Shown piece by piece: positions 1-11,262 of a stretch of 64,000 nt of DNA (positions are counted from its first letter, which is position 1; the number at the start of each line of letters is the position of its first letter). The notes below the pieces were generated by a model that was not told where the DNA came from, did no database searches, and saw only the letters and a program-made list of their open reading frames with translations. A program made the position numbers and the translations under genes. The stretch comes from Endothia cerciana (taxonomy: Eukaryota > Ascomycota > Sordariomycetes > Diaporthales > Cryphonectriaceae). The DNA lies in contig JALRMH010000058.1 of the NCBI GenBank assembly GCA_026119935.1, positions 163,872 through 227,871 on the forward strand, written 5' to 3'.

Positions 1-3000
1 GGCGTTTTTTGTCTTCCTCTTATGTACGGCGGCCGCAGGGATGGATGAGGAGGCGAGGAGGGTGGCAGCCGTGATTTACAGGCAGGTCGCAACCTCGCCG
101 GAGCAGCTCTCTTGTTCGAGGTGGGGGGGGGGGGGTGTCTCACAGCACATCGGCCGGCGCATATACGATACATCTCTCGGCGGTGGTGGAACGTCGAAAG
201 GGCTCACATGAGCCCTGGCGCTGACGTCGGGGGCTTGCCTGTGCGTGCACCCTGTGTCCCGTCCTCCTTGCCGTCTGCCACCCGCCTGCTCACATACTAC
301 CTCATGAGGAGGCCAGCTGGGCCGCCTCGACGATCATGCCGCTCTCAACGAGGCGCCGCGTCGTCCCGGCCTGAAGGCCCGGCCCTACCAGGGCGGTAGG
401 TGTTTGCAGCACATCGTCAAGGTGTCGTCGTCGGTTACGCCCCGACAGCCCTGTCGCTGGCCCTGGCCCTGGCCCTGGCCCTGGCCCTGGCCCTCACGAG
501 CCGCGCCCTCGAGCCCCTGGCAGCCTGGCACCCTCCCTCCCCACTTCGCATGTGACAAAAGCTGAGCCGCAGTACCGCAGCGTCTCATCGCCCCGAATGC
601 CACAGCTCGGATCCCGACCTCGGGGACATTGCAGGCCCCTAGCGACCTCAACGGAAGGTCATGGTGACCACCTCCTGGTTTCGTCTGTCCACCCCCCCCC
701 CCCCATGCGCCCGTCCTTCCAGAAGGGCCTCTCGAAGAAGGGGGGCGGATATGTATCAGAGGGGATGCCTCCCGTCACCTTTTGTCCTGGAAGCCTCGCT
801 CGACACCGTCGCATCGTGGAAGACGGCTGTCGGTATTGGCACCGCTGGATCTCGAACCGCAGGCGGGAACCCGTGCGACCCGTTGCACACCATTTCCGCT
901 TCGGGCAACTTACACACGCTTCGCCCACGATGAGTTGATGGGGTCAGGCAGAGGCGGTGGGTTGGGGGGGGGGGGGTTCTCCCGTCTCAAGCGCTGGGAG
1001 GCGGGGAGAGGCGATGTGCCTCGGAACACGCGTTGTCGTCGGGTGACCCTGTGGGCTATGTGGCCTTCTGGAAGCTCAGATGAGCCTGCATCGCCTGACA
1101 TTACTACCAAAATCCTATCTTCTTGATACTTCCATGTTGCATCGCTCTTGGGGTTGGCCTTGTCGGATGAGTGGTTGGCACGTCGCCAAATAGTATCGGG
1201 AAACCAATAGTGGCCAAGAATGGCAAACCCCAGTCAAGATTCTCTGAACTTGTTCTTCCTCCGTGTGGATGTCACGTATGTTCATCGACTTTGGTTTTTA
1301 CGAAGCTCAACGACGTTTAGGCTTGATGATTTTTGGGGGGGGGGGGGATAATATCTACATAGTTACTCCTAGAGTCCTAGATGGGCCACTTACCGCGGAT
1401 CTGCCGCGGGAGAGGATTCTCAACTTGTCTGATATCAGTCAGTACTGAGTTGAGACTCGGTCCTCCTATGAGGCGTTGCTCTTCGCCTTTCTTTTCCCTC
1501 TTCGTCCCTACCTAGAGGGAATCCAGTCCTCTGTGCTAACTTAACTCTCTTAGCAGTGTCCATCTTGCGGACTGGCCTCTATGATCTGCTGGAGGGGGCG
1601 ACCAAAGCCCGTAGAGGCGAGACGGCAGGACTGCCAACAGGGTCAGGGTCGCAGGCCCAGAGTTAGGAGCGAGACATCGTGGCCGAGGAGGGCCTTATCG
1701 ACGGACCCGCAGACCGACCTTTCATGCAACTTGGATCTCTGGTCGCAGCCGTGCCGACAGCCTGCCGACGTCCTCTCGCTGCCCAAGATGGCAGGTCCGA
1801 CGAGCCCGCGGGGTGCGCTACAGAGAGACTGGCATAACATGTTAGGTGGTCTGATCGGGTTTGCTGGTGCCACATGGCTCACGTATGTGGAGAAATAAAA
1901 CAGAAGGAAAAACCACGTGCCCTTTTTTTTTTCATGCCAGCTAAGCCTTCCTGGACAGTCTTGGGGGGGCGACAGGGTGCCGTGGGCGCCGCGAGGACCA
2001 CGAGAGAGGCCAGGAGCTTCTCGACTGCCGCGCTTGGGCGGTCTTTCGTGGTCCGGCAGGACAGTGCCACCTTATCCCCATCGCCTGAGGTTGGGGAGCC
2101 GTCAGGGGACGGGCCCTCACCCTCGAGAATCAGGCTGAAGCTCCGCTGTCGCCAGGGACATTCCTGATTCCTGATTCCGGCGGAACCGTTGAGGCTTTGG
2201 TCCATAACACGGGCCTGAGGTGCGAATGGCCTACCCCCCATCCAGCAGGACAACATGAACAACCAGCACGCCAGGCAGACCAAGCATGTCCGGGCCAGGC
2301 GTCAGATAGACTAACAGTTGAGAAGGGATCCTGGAGCCAGAGGAGCCAAGGGGTGATGAACAAGAAGGCGGGTCAGGTTCGCCAAATCTTTCGGGCCCGT
2401 GTATGCTACTTTGGTCCGGGGGGACGGGGTCCTTCATGCGTATCTATCCCATGACGACTTCTTTCCAGGGCGTCTTCCTGACAGGCTGGAGGCCGAGGAC
2501 ACGGCGGCACCGGAGGATTTCATCACCGCCGCGCAGCATACGCGCAGCGGGTCACCGGAGAGGAACGAAGAAAGAAGTGCCACAAGGGTCTGGAGAGAGG
2601 TGAGGACGTGCACATCATGGGAGTTGGCTGCTCCAGAGAGCGCCCGAGGTTCATCTGGTACGCAAGATGTAGTAGTAATAGTAGTAGTGTATGATGAGCA
2701 GTGCTGGGTTCTAATAAACTTCGTATTCCGGGGGTCAGGGGTTCTGTCAGGGCTCCATGATGTCCTCCGGGCCCGATCAGGGAACTATAAAGCCGCAGCC
2801 AGCCACCCACCCACCCACCTATCTACTCTAGTTTTTAGGAAACAATGCGTTCTTCTTCTCTTATATGCGGGCCCCTATTAGCCCCTCTTGTGTAGGCCTC
2901 ATTGCCTCTTACTCGAGGTCCGGACAGGCACCCTGTCGGCCGGGAACCTGATCGCACTGTGATCTTTCTGGCTACGTTCTCTTCCTCCCTCTACGCCTTG

Positions 3001-4287
3001 GAGCTGCGGCTGGCTGTTGTGGTCAGCGCTTGCAGGCCAAAGAGAGCGAGCGCCCTACCCTGTGAAGCCCCTATATTCCTTGCCACGACAGACCACACAT
3101 TCTTTGTTGTTCCTAGGGGGGCTTTACGGCGCCTGTTTCCACTAGTAGTGAGGCTTTTGAGGATATAAAATACTTATCATTTAGATTAGTGACTAGAGAG
3201 CTATAAGGAATCTATTTGATAATTATGAGAAATCTATTCCTTACATATTTAGCTCTTTAGACTGGCCAAGCGCCCAGGTGAGTCCCCCTGGTGGTGTCTG
3301 CTGCGCCTCTTCAGTGCAGAAGTTTGCGGGGTGCGTCATCTCATAGCACCCCATATATCACGCTCGGCCATAGTCAAATTCGAACAAATTCCCACATTTG
3401 GCTTTTTGACCACTGCTCTTGTCAGCACAGATTTCAAAGCCATCGACCCCGGAAGCCCCCCGGGCCGTGGCTGCGGCTTCGGCCTCGGCCTACTCGGTAT
3501 CCTCACGGGCCCCGGCGACAGGAGCTTCGGCCTGCCTTCAGAGCTTGAGGAGTAAGCAGGTGCGTGTGGATGTGCTTGAGACGGCGAGGATCCCGAGGGT
3601 ATCCTGTGATGTGACGAATGCCGGGATGCTGGAGGTGTCTGGTTTCCCCCGAGCCTGGGCGGGGAGCTGAGGCTCTGCTCGGATTTGTGTGTGGAGGATA
3701 TACGCGAATGATCAAAGGATGAGTGGAGCTGTCAGAAGGCAGCATTGGGCTCGTCTTTTCGTGACGAGAGTTATCCTCTGTGCACGATGGCTTGGGGACA
3801 GTCGGCTGTGCTATTGCAGCGGGTTGCGGTAAGTCTACACCAATCCTTGGAACTTGTCTGTCAGCTCCAGGCTCAATCGTGTGTCGGTCCATAGGTTTGC
3901 ATTTCCAGACCTTAAAGGCGTCTGGCCTAGCGGTCGTGTTCCCGCGCCCCCCCCCCCCCCCCAAAACCCTTGGACGACACTGGCTGCGCTTACGACGACT
4001 ACAAACTTCAGACCACATGCTGGGTCATGTGTGTGTGGATGGGGAGATTGGCATTTCGATAATCCTGGCTTCTCCTAATGACCGACTATGAGATTTGCGT
4101 TACCACATGATGGCCCTAAAGTCGTCCCTCCTTCCTCCTACCGGGCAGCATTCTTAGCACTGCTGCAAGGCTTATAATCAGATTGTCCCCGTTATAGCTT
4201 TGATTCGGACTTCTTCTGTTTCGCGTGTCTACAGACATGTGAGCCGGGCTGGCCTCTCACCACGTCCTCGCCGGCGGTGGGCGCAAT
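1..4287. other. gene-free region, left edge
   Basis: I see no convincing gene here. The longest open frames (up to about 170 codons) have biased, low-complexity translations and no recognisable domain. The stretch contains a hexanucleotide repeat (457-493), G13 runs at 123-135, 964-976 and 1335-1347, C13 at 692-704 and C16 at 3947-3962. An AT-rich patch lies at about 3160-3260. It could hold promoter or transcript-end sequence for genes to the left of the window. Confidence 0.6.
457..493. repeat. (CTGGCC)n microsatellite
   Basis: About six tandem copies of a 6-bp CTGGCC unit are visible directly, in non-coding DNA. Confidence 0.9.
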
Positions 4288-5437
4288 TCACCTCGCTCGG
4301 CCCCAGTCGGCCACCGGCTTGGGCTTGTTTTCCAGGACGCCCTCGATCTCCTCCATCACCTCCGGGGTCAGCTTGTCGATCAGGGCGAGCGCCTTGCAGT
4401 TCGACCTGATTTGATCCGGCTTGGTCGCGCCCAGAATGACCGTGGACACGTTGGGGTTCTTGGCGGCCCAGGCGAGGGCCAGGTGCGAGGGTTCCCCGCC
4501 CAGCCTCTCGGCGATCGCGGTCAGCTTCTTGACCTTCTCGATCTTGGCCTTGCCCTCGTCGGTCTGGAGGCTCTTGATGGTGCTATCGAAGAAGGACTGG
4601 TTGGTGGCGAAGCGGGAGTCCTTGGGGATGCCGTCGTTGTACTTGCCGGTGAGCAGGCCGCTGGCGAGGGGGCTCCAGATGGTGGTGCCGTAGCCGAACT
4701 GGTCAAAGAGGGCCTTGTACTCGACCTCGAACCTCTCGCGGTGGAAGGCGTTGTACTGGGGCTGCTCGGCGACGGGGGCGATCAGGTTGTGCTTCTCGGC
4801 GAGGCGGATGGCCTCGGTGATCTGGCTGGCGGACCACTCCGAGGTGCCCCAGTAGTAGGCCAGGTTGAGGTTGCGGATGCACTGGGTGAAGCCCTCGACG
4901 ATCTCGAGCATGGGGGTGCCGACGTCGGGCCGGTGGGCGAAGACGACGTCGACGTAGGGGGTCTGCAGGCGGGCCAGGCTGGCCTTGAGGCCCTCGCAGA
5001 CGTGCTTGCGCGACAGGCCGCGGGTGTTGGGCTCCTTGCGGCCCGTGCCGAAGAAGACCTTGGTGATGAGGACGTACTCGTCGCGGGGCCAGTCGAGCTC
5101 CTTCAGGGCGGTGCCCATCTCCACCTCGCAGGCGCCGTTGGCGTAGACCTCGGCGGTGTCAAAGGTTTGCTGTTGCGAGTCAGCCATCTGGGTTCTTATC
5201 AAGGATCCCCCTCCCCCGGTGGAAAGTGTATGCCGGGGGGGGGGGGGCGGGGTAACTCACGATGCCATTGTCCCAGGCGGTCTGCAGGCATTCCTTCACG
5301 ACGGATCCCTTCTGGGTGCCTCCGTAGGTGAGCCAGCCGCCGAGGGAGAAGGCGGAGACCTTGAGACCTGTGTTGCCCAGGTAGTTGAACTTCATGTCCT
5401 TCGGCTCGTAGGCCGTGCGAACGACTGGTTGAGACAT
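4288..5437 (-). CDS. aldo/keto reductase, AKR6 / potassium-channel beta-subunit type
   Basis: Probable NADPH-dependent aldo/keto reductase of the group related to voltage-gated potassium channel beta subunits; soluble and cytosolic, substrate unknown. The two-exon model is 5437-5261 and 5169-4288 (352 aa). The 91-nt intron (5260-5170, GTGAGT...CAG) joins ...DNGI to QTFDTAEVY and contains a G13 run on the + strand. The catalytic tetrad is complete: Asp63 and Tyr68 in FDTAEVY, Lys96 in LITKVFF, His138 in VVFAHRPD. The C-terminal NADP-binding part has VSTVILGATKPDQI and ends in WGRAR. The length is normal for the family (about 340-350 aa). The ATG at 5437 was chosen because it begins just before the NYLGNTGLKVSAFSLGGW barrel start; upstream in-frame sequence looks non-coding. 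Neighbours give no pathway clue. The family call is firm; the cellular role is not known. Confidence 0.92.
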
Positions 5438-5461
5438 GGTTGCCGAGTAGTGCTGGGCTGA

Positions 5462-5497
5462 AGAGGAGGAGGAAGAGGAGGAGGAAGAGGAGGAGGT
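5462..5497. repeat. GGA/GAA-rich trinucleotide repeat
   Basis: Imperfect GAG/GGA tandem repeat 25-60 bp upstream of the AKR6 start codon, on the 5' side of that minus-strand gene, so probably in its 5' UTR (CT-rich on the sense strand). Confidence 0.85.
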
Positions 5498-6422
5498 GGT
5501 GACGGGATGAGCAGCTGCTGGGAGGTTTCTGTTTCGCGGCCCTGGGGGGTATTTGAAGGCTGCTGGTAGTGGTGACGACGAGGTTGTCCACAGGCAAACA
5601 CCGACGGGGTTGTGAGGGGCAGCTCTTGAAAGTCTCGGCGTTAAACTCAATAGTGACGGCATTACAAATCGGACGAAGGAAAGCGGGTCGCGGTAGGGAG
5701 TACGCCTGGCTTCTTGGAACCTTTTATTAACCACTCACCACGAGAGCCGGAAAAAAGAGCTAGGGATCAGAGGCAAGGATGGGTGGATGAGGGGGCTACG
5801 TACATATACCAAGTAACAATAGGCCTTTTCTCTGCCGGCCCGGAGCTCTGACCCACCTGGGGGTGAAAGCCTGGAGGAGCTGAACTGATGGGGACAACCT
5901 TGGGAGTTGTATAGTGAGGTGGCAGTGAGACACTGTAACCGTGGTGAACCTGGAAGGGAGGAAGGGTGTTTGTCCCATCAGTGATCGCGGCACATGTTTG
6001 GGATCTCCCGAGAACGTCGTCGATCAGCACCAGCATGAGCACAGGGCGGTTACATCATCGCGTACCATACATAGTACATGGTGATTAAAAGCTTCTGCCA
6101 CCCAGGGAGCTTTTAGGTGGTAAAATCCCGCGGCCCCACATTCGCCCGCTGTCAAACAGCCTGGATAGTGAGTGAGGCACGAGAGGGTGTGTGTATGGGC
6201 GGGCGTGTGGAAAGGGCGAATAACACTGGGAGGGGGGGTAATTATTTTCTAGCCGTCCGGACGACCTCTAGACACCCCTAGATTTTTCTTCTTCTTCTTC
6301 TTCCTTTTTTTTTTTTTTTTTTTGGGGGGGGGGGGGGTATAAAATATAAAAAAAAAAAAAAAAACCAATAGCTTAAGGGTGCCCCGGGATAAGGGGAAAA
6401 AACCACGGTTGGTGGGACAAAA

Positions 6423-6429
6423 NNNNNNN

Positions 6430-6503
<74 letters not shown>
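6423..6503. other. assembly gap (7 N) followed by a 74-C run
   Basis: Seven unknown bases (6423-6429) are followed by an uninterrupted run of 74 C (6430-6503). The sequence left of the gap (about 6365-6422) looks like an error-rich copy of the sequence right of it (about 6530-6600): both read caatag...ctta, gggtgccc, gataagggg/gataaggg and ggtgggacaa/gggtgcgaca in the same order. The gap is therefore probably an unresolved homopolymer with overlapping flanks rather than missing unique DNA. Confidence 0.85.
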
Positions 6504-6504
<1 letters not shown>

Positions 6505-7291
6505 CCCCGCCCCCTCTTACATGATCATCATCAATAGACAACCACTTCGCTTATGGGTGCCCGGCGATAAGGGTCTAAGCCCAGGGTGGGTGCGACATCT
6601 TTTGTCTGGAGCTGTCGCTTACTACTAATCACTCAAGGCGCTTTGAACGTCTCAAAAGAGAAAATCGGGTGTCTGTCGGGTCAGCAACATCCAGGGTTCA
6701 ACTTGGGCCCCCCCGCGAGACCTTGGAGACCATGTCGCGTGGATCTTCAGCCGAATGCCTACACCGGACACAGGGGGACTTGTACCTCTTTCCAAGGGGA
6801 CGGTTGCAACCGTTGAGGACTTCACGGCGGTTTCCCTGCCGAGGGTTAACACCTGCCCAGTGTTCGTGCATATGGCGGGCGTCCATACAGCCACTTGAAG
6901 CGTGGTGCTGGGAGGGAGTACTGGAGCTGCTCCGCATCCGCTGGGAGAGGATGGGGAACCTTTGCAACAGGCATGGGGAAAGTTTGGATTCGGTTGCTAC
7001 ACTGCTCCCGGAATGCATCTTCTGGGCCTCGGCTCGGCAGATGGTCGTTGCTGCCGACGATCCCCTCGGTGATCCAACATCCAAACTCCAGGCCGGCCTA
7101 TGTCGAGTTCTTCTGGGTCTTTCAGTTTACTGTGCGCGGACGCATCGTGTGCATGGACTGCAGATGTTGTGACAGGACGGCGGCTGAAAACCAACGTCCC
7201 CGGCAGACTATGATGACAACATCAACAGTATTGTGGTAGAGACTCTCACAACCAGCTGGAGCAGATCCAATTTTAGCAACTCGACATACCC

Positions 7292-7555
7292 ATGATCCGG
7301 CAATGCTTCCGCAGCGTGGCGGTTGGCGATGATCTAGTACAAGAAGACATGATCCCGGGCCCATGCGATGCTTCCTTTGAGAAGGCCACTCGAGACGCCG
7401 TAATGGCTACCATTACAGCTACCGGCAGCCGGGACTCTGGCATTGACGACGAGATCACTGGCGACGGGCTCACCGACGACGGGCTCACCGATGACGAGCG
7501 GACTGATGATGAGGTCACTGACGGCGAAGATGATGGGGCAGAGTTGGACTGCTGA
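7292..7555 (+). CDS. short acidic open frame, doubtful
   Basis: An 87-codon frame from ATG to TGA with an acidic, repetitive C-terminus (about residues 48-87) built from DDGLT/DDERT/DDEVT-like pentapeptides, encoded by a degenerate 15-nt repeat. No domain is recognised and no upstream exon could be joined with confidence. It could be the last exon of a decayed gene, or chance coding of a repeat. Function unknown. Confidence 0.2.
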   Translation: MIRQCFRSVAVGDDLVQEDMIPGPCDASFEKATRDAVMATITATGSRDSGIDDEITGDGLTDDGLTDDERTDDEVTDGEDDGAELDC

Positions 7556-8648
7556 GTAGGTAGCGAGCTGAACAGTGGTAGTTTTCATATAGTTAATTAC
7601 TCTTTCTTCTCCTATTCTCTTCTCCTTTTCTTCTTGTCTTCTTGTCTTTCCTTCCATTCCTCCCCTTCTAACCTTCTCTTTTCTTTTTATTATGAATGGC
7701 TACCCGCCAATTGTTACCATGTGTTGTTCATCACAGCGGTATCACAGGGTGTTCGCCATGTTTGCTCTTCGCTCAAGTAATTAGTACACGTGTCACAGAG
7801 CTAGGAGTATTTACAACATCGGCAAGATAAAAAATATTTGGACCTTGCAGTCATTATCCGGTGCCATGCTTCTCTGTCTTCCTCAAGGACCTCTATGCCA
7901 AATACAGTAGTGAGATCATTCAGAACAGAGCGGTTGGTTCTAGGCTCTAGTGGTATTATCAGCTAAATTGCTAGTGGAGTGAAAGGGGGTGGCGTGGGTG
8001 CGACATCTGTTAGTGCTGGTGCCCAAGTACGCAGGGGGGACCCTAACACTTACACCGCGGGAGGTAGACTCAAGTGATCACCCCCGCCTGCGAGGCTGCC
8101 AGAGGAGGTACGCAACTGATCCTTCCAGCTTATCGCCCACAGCGTTGAGTAATCAGGCCGCTCCTGAAGAGTCCCGGGCGAGAGAGAGGGAGGCCTTTAG
8201 ACCCGGTAACCCTGGATTCCATCACTGGTCGGCCGAAACCTGCAGAATCCCCCCACATGGCGAGCCAAGTGCTGCCACTTGTTGCTGGCCCGATTCTTAC
8301 GTGAGACGTTGCCTACGACGTAGTCTAGCCTATTCACATAGAATACATCGGTAGAGTGTGGGTGTCGCCTGCTGACTGTAGGATTTAGGGGTTATCATGC
8401 CTGCGGTGCGGTGCCACGTTCAGAGAGGGGGACAGCCTCGACTGGGACTCATCGAACCTCGGCGTGATAAATCCTGCCTCAAGGCGGGGAACGACAGGCC
8501 TCCGCCTCACACCACCTCAGAATAAGTAACCCACACAACATCGAGGGATCTTGATAGCTGCTCCGGCGGTACCGCATCGCGTTCAAGTAATCACCAGTGG
8601 TCTACCTGCAGGGCAGGGCAGGGCCTTCTCGACAATCCCGCAGCAGCC

Positions 8649-9647
8649 ATGGATTCCCTCACCAGGAAGACTGTCGTCACCAGACGCGGCCTCACCTACA
8701 CTTACTACGTCACGCCCGCCGCAGAGGGCAAGCCCACACTGCTCCTGCAGCACGGCTTCCCGGATTCCGCCGCGGAGTGGGAGGACCTCATCACCAGCCA
8801 CCTCAGGCCCGCCGGCTACGGCGCCATCGCCCCGGACATGCTCGGGTACGCCGGGACCTCCAAGCCGGACGACCCGGCGCAGTACAAGCCCAGCGGGATC
8901 GCCGCCGACCTGGCAGACATCCTCGACGCCGAGGGCCTGGGCAAGGTGATCTCGCTCGGGCACGACTGGGGCTCGCGCGCGGCGCAGTCCCTGTACAACC
9001 AGTTCCCCGAGCGGGTCTCGGGCCTGGCCATGTTCAACACCGGCTACAGCCCGGCCGGCCCCGCCCCGTTCGACCTGGACGCCGCGCTCGTGCAGACGGA
9101 GAAGGCCCTGGGGAGGGGCATGTTATGGTACTGGAAGTTCTTCACCGCGGACGACGGGGCGCGGCTGCTGCGGGAGAACGCCGACGTCATGTTCGACGCG
9201 CTCCACGCGCCGCAGAGCTGGGCAGACATCCTCTGCGTCGAGGGGGCCACGCGGAAGGCTGTCGTGGGCCGGGGGGAGGGGTTCGACCTGACGAGGCGGC
9301 CCTACGCCACCGGGGAGATGAGGCGGGCCTTTGTCGAGAGGATGCGGAGGGACGGGTTCGAGGGCCCGACGTGCTGGTACAAGAGCGTGGTGTTCGGCCA
9401 CCAGGATGGGGACGGCAGGCCGGAGAATAACGTCGTCAAGGTGCCGACGCTGTACGTGGCGTACAAGGACGACCTCCTCTGCAGGCCGGAGCTGATGGTC
9501 CCCGCCATACAGGCGGGCCTCCTGCCGCAGCTGACGAGCATCACGCTCGAAGGGGCACACTGGGGACTGGTCGAGAACCCGAAGCCCCTCGGGGAGGCGG
9601 TGTTGGAGTGGCTGGGCAAGAACTTTTGGGCTGGGTCCCGGACATAA
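8649..9647 (+). CDS. alpha/beta hydrolase, soluble epoxide hydrolase type
   Basis: Single-exon gene for a 332-aa alpha/beta-hydrolase-fold enzyme resembling fungal epoxide hydrolases, which open epoxides to diols through an aspartyl-ester intermediate. Visible signatures are the oxyanion-hole HGFP (35-38), nucleophile elbow GHDWGS with Asp106, an acid residue in AYKDD (274/275) and the catalytic His304 in EGAHW. Two cap-domain tyrosines that usually polarise the epoxide fit Tyr161 (LWYWKFF) and Tyr244 (CWYKS). No signal peptide or membrane segment is seen, so it is probably cytosolic. The length is typical. The start is the ATG directly before DSLTRKTVV, with no better upstream ATG. An Asp nucleophile followed by Trp favours epoxide hydrolase over haloalkane dehalogenase or esterase, but the substrate cannot be read from sequence. 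Confidence 0.93.
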   Translation: MDSLTRKTVVTRRGLTYTYYVTPAAEGKPTLLLQHGFPDSAAEWEDLITSHLRPAGYGAIAPDMLGYAGTSKPDDPAQYKPSGIAADLADILDAEGLGKVISLGHDWGSRAAQSLYNQFPERVSGLAMFNTGYSPAGPAPFDLDAALVQTEKALGRGMLWYWKFFTADDGARLLRENADVMFDALHAPQSWADILCVEGATRKAVVGRGEGFDLTRRPYATGEMRRAFVERMRRDGFEGPTCWYKSVVFGHQDGDGRPENNVVKVPTLYVAYKDDLLCRPELMVPAIQAGLLPQLTSITLEGAHWGLVENPKPLGEAVLEWLGKNFWAGSRT

Positions 9648-10076
9648 GAAGCTATCACACTTCCAGATAGGACTCTAGACAGCTAGAGCGCGCCTAAGAG
9701 GGACACATGAGCGCACCTAGCTCGGTCTTGGACGTACCGATTTCTACCATGACCATGCTATATGTTTACCCAGATCTATCGTGTTCATCCCGACTTTGCC
9801 CAGTACGTTGTTTTATACGACCGATGCAGCTTCTTTGTGAGCCGAGCCTGCATCCAGTCACTGAACCAAGATAGAATGATGAGGGCGATGGTGATGCCCA
9901 CTCCCATGCCGGGGTACACGGGACCCAGGATGCACGTGTGTAATGATATCGAAGTGTAAACACGGGGCTGGCTCGTCCTCGGCACGGTCCATCTTACAAG
10001 CAAGCCTCAGAGAACCAATGGACTAATAATACCATATCATCTAGGCCTTATATAACCTTGTCTGGGGGACGGAAAT
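9648..10076. other. intergenic
   Basis: No gene is called. A minus-strand frame at 9785-9930 has a membrane-like stretch (GMGVGITIALIILSWFSDW) that faintly recalls an MFS transporter loop, but it has no start, partner exon or extended homologous frame. Confidence 0.4.
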
Positions 10077-10487
10077 TTATGGGATCCCAGCAGGCAGCCC
10101 CTCTCGGATCCACCCGTCTTGCTCTGCCGTCTCAATCAGGTCCACGAGCCCCTTAAGAGGGATATCGACCGGGTATTGCTCCAGAAGGGTCACTAAATTG
10201 CGCTCTTCGTCGTTGTCTTGAGAGAGGCGAGGCTGAAGAAAATCTCGCCATGTAATTCGAGCAGCGGTAGCAGCGCTGGTAACTAGGGCAATTGCCTTGA
10301 GTCTCGCGTAGGATCTTTGATAAATAAAATAAAAGAATTAGTCGATCAGCTAGTCAGATAATCATATCCAGGTCAAATAGAGTCATACTTGATCGAGGCA
10401 TCTGACTGTAGTAATAAAACCTGATTCCTCATCGAAAACAGCTCGCCAGATTGCTAGACGTATCTCGCCAGGAGAACCTCCCTTCAT
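10077..10487 (-). pseudogene. coding-like fragment downstream of the 10547-11262 gene
   Basis: Two segments read like protein on the minus strand: one from an ATG at 10487 (MKGGSPGEIRLAIWRAVFDEE) up to a GTATGA donor-like site, and one ending at the TAA at 10077-10079 (RLSQDNDEERNLVTLLEQ... to GLPAGIP). The AT-rich stretch between them looks like an intron, but the phases of the obvious donor and acceptor do not match. It may be the 3' part of the gene immediately upstream, interrupted by small frameshifts, or a relic. Function unknown. Confidence 0.3.
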
Positions 10488-10546
10488 GTCTGTCTTTTAA
10501 GGTGGCTTGATGACTATAACCATGCGGGCTTGGCCTTCGTTACCGC

Positions 10547-11262
10547 TCATCCATGGACCAAGTAGGTATTGGTCCAGCCCTTGACTACACTTTTCCACGT
10601 TTGTGAATGTGCGGATAAGATGATGACGGTGCGGAGACGAGGCTCAATCATATAGGAGCTGTCAAGCATCTTCTGGAGCCCTTTGCGAGGGATGTATTTC
10701 GAGGGGCCGATCTCTTCGATGGACTGGAGAAACCGTTTGACATGAAGGGAGGACGAGTTGTTAGCAGTATGCATGCGAGACTTGTCGATATGGCGGATAA
10801 GCCATCTGTGGGGCCGTTCGTGAATTTGGGAGATGGCCACTTTGACTGTGAGCTTCTGCTCGATAGCACCGTAGTCGTGGCTATTGAGTTGGTAAAAAAA
10901 AAAGGTAAAAAAAAAAATTTAGCAAGTGCAATTGCTGTTGGATGGAGGTTTGCTGAATAAAGGTGGTATTTAGTGCATACATACCGGCACTTATCGCTAT
11001 TAGCGCTAAGAAGGTCTTGAGAAGCGTCGAAATGCTCTGGGGAAAATCGGTATTCCGAGAAAGTGGGAGTGGGCATGGCAATATTATCCCAGTGGGGGGA
11101 GAAGATGGCTTCCAAGGCACGTTCGAGATCACCACTGTACTCGGTGTCCACTACATTGCGGGTGGAAGAGGGCGAAGACGGCGACGCTCCATTGTTTACT
11201 GCTGTGCAATCGTCATCACTGTCGATATAGATAGTAGAGGTGATAGAGGGAGAGGATGTCAT
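10547..11262 (-). CDS. hypothetical protein, two exons, possibly 3'-truncated
   Basis: Unrecognised. The model is exon 1 11262-10985 and exon 2 10880-10547 (203 aa), joined across a 104-nt intron (GTATGT...CAATAG) that holds two long T/A runs. Residues 1-45 are Ser/Thr/Asp-rich and look disordered (TIYIDSDDD near the start). The later part (HDYGAIEQKLTVKVAISQI..., ..HVKRFLQSIEEIGPSKYIP..) looks globular. The frame stops at LVHG while another frame continues coding-like immediately downstream (KCSQGLDQYLLGPWMSGNEG), which suggests a frameshift or a missed intron near 10580-10600. No domain is recognised; the gene may already be decaying. Confidence 0.4.

Larger units (their letters stand above)
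5438..8648. other. gene-poor intergenic region
   Basis: This stretch contains the AKR6 promoter side, a GGA/GAA repeat (5462-5497), a T/G/A-run block (6303-6364), an assembly gap with a 74-C run (6423-6503), a short acidic reading frame (7292-7555) and a CT-rich patch (7600-7690). A 15-bp word (gtgggtgcgacatct) occurs directly repeated at 6586 and 7994. No domain-bearing gene was recognised. Confidence 0.55.

Noticed and set aside
2399..2881. 160-codon frame near the left end
   Set aside because: No true domain, mixed low-complexity translation, no splice partner or supporting neighbour.
3503..4018. 171-codon minus-strand frame
   Set aside because: Pro/Arg/Ser-rich translation running through a C16 run; looks like chance open frame.
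4411..5331. 306-codon + strand frame opposite the AKR6 gene
   Set aside because: It is the mirror of a GC-rich coding exon; Gly/Leu/Val/Ala-rich with no motif, while the minus strand has a full AKR tetrad.
7989..8354. 121-codon + strand frame
   Set aside because: Starts without a supported context and has no recognisable domain; lies in repeat-bearing non-coding DNA.
9785..10003. Possible MFS transporter fragment on the minus strand
   Set aside because: Only one membrane-like stretch with a loop-like SDWMQARLTKK follows the family loosely; no start, second exon or further helices could be joined.
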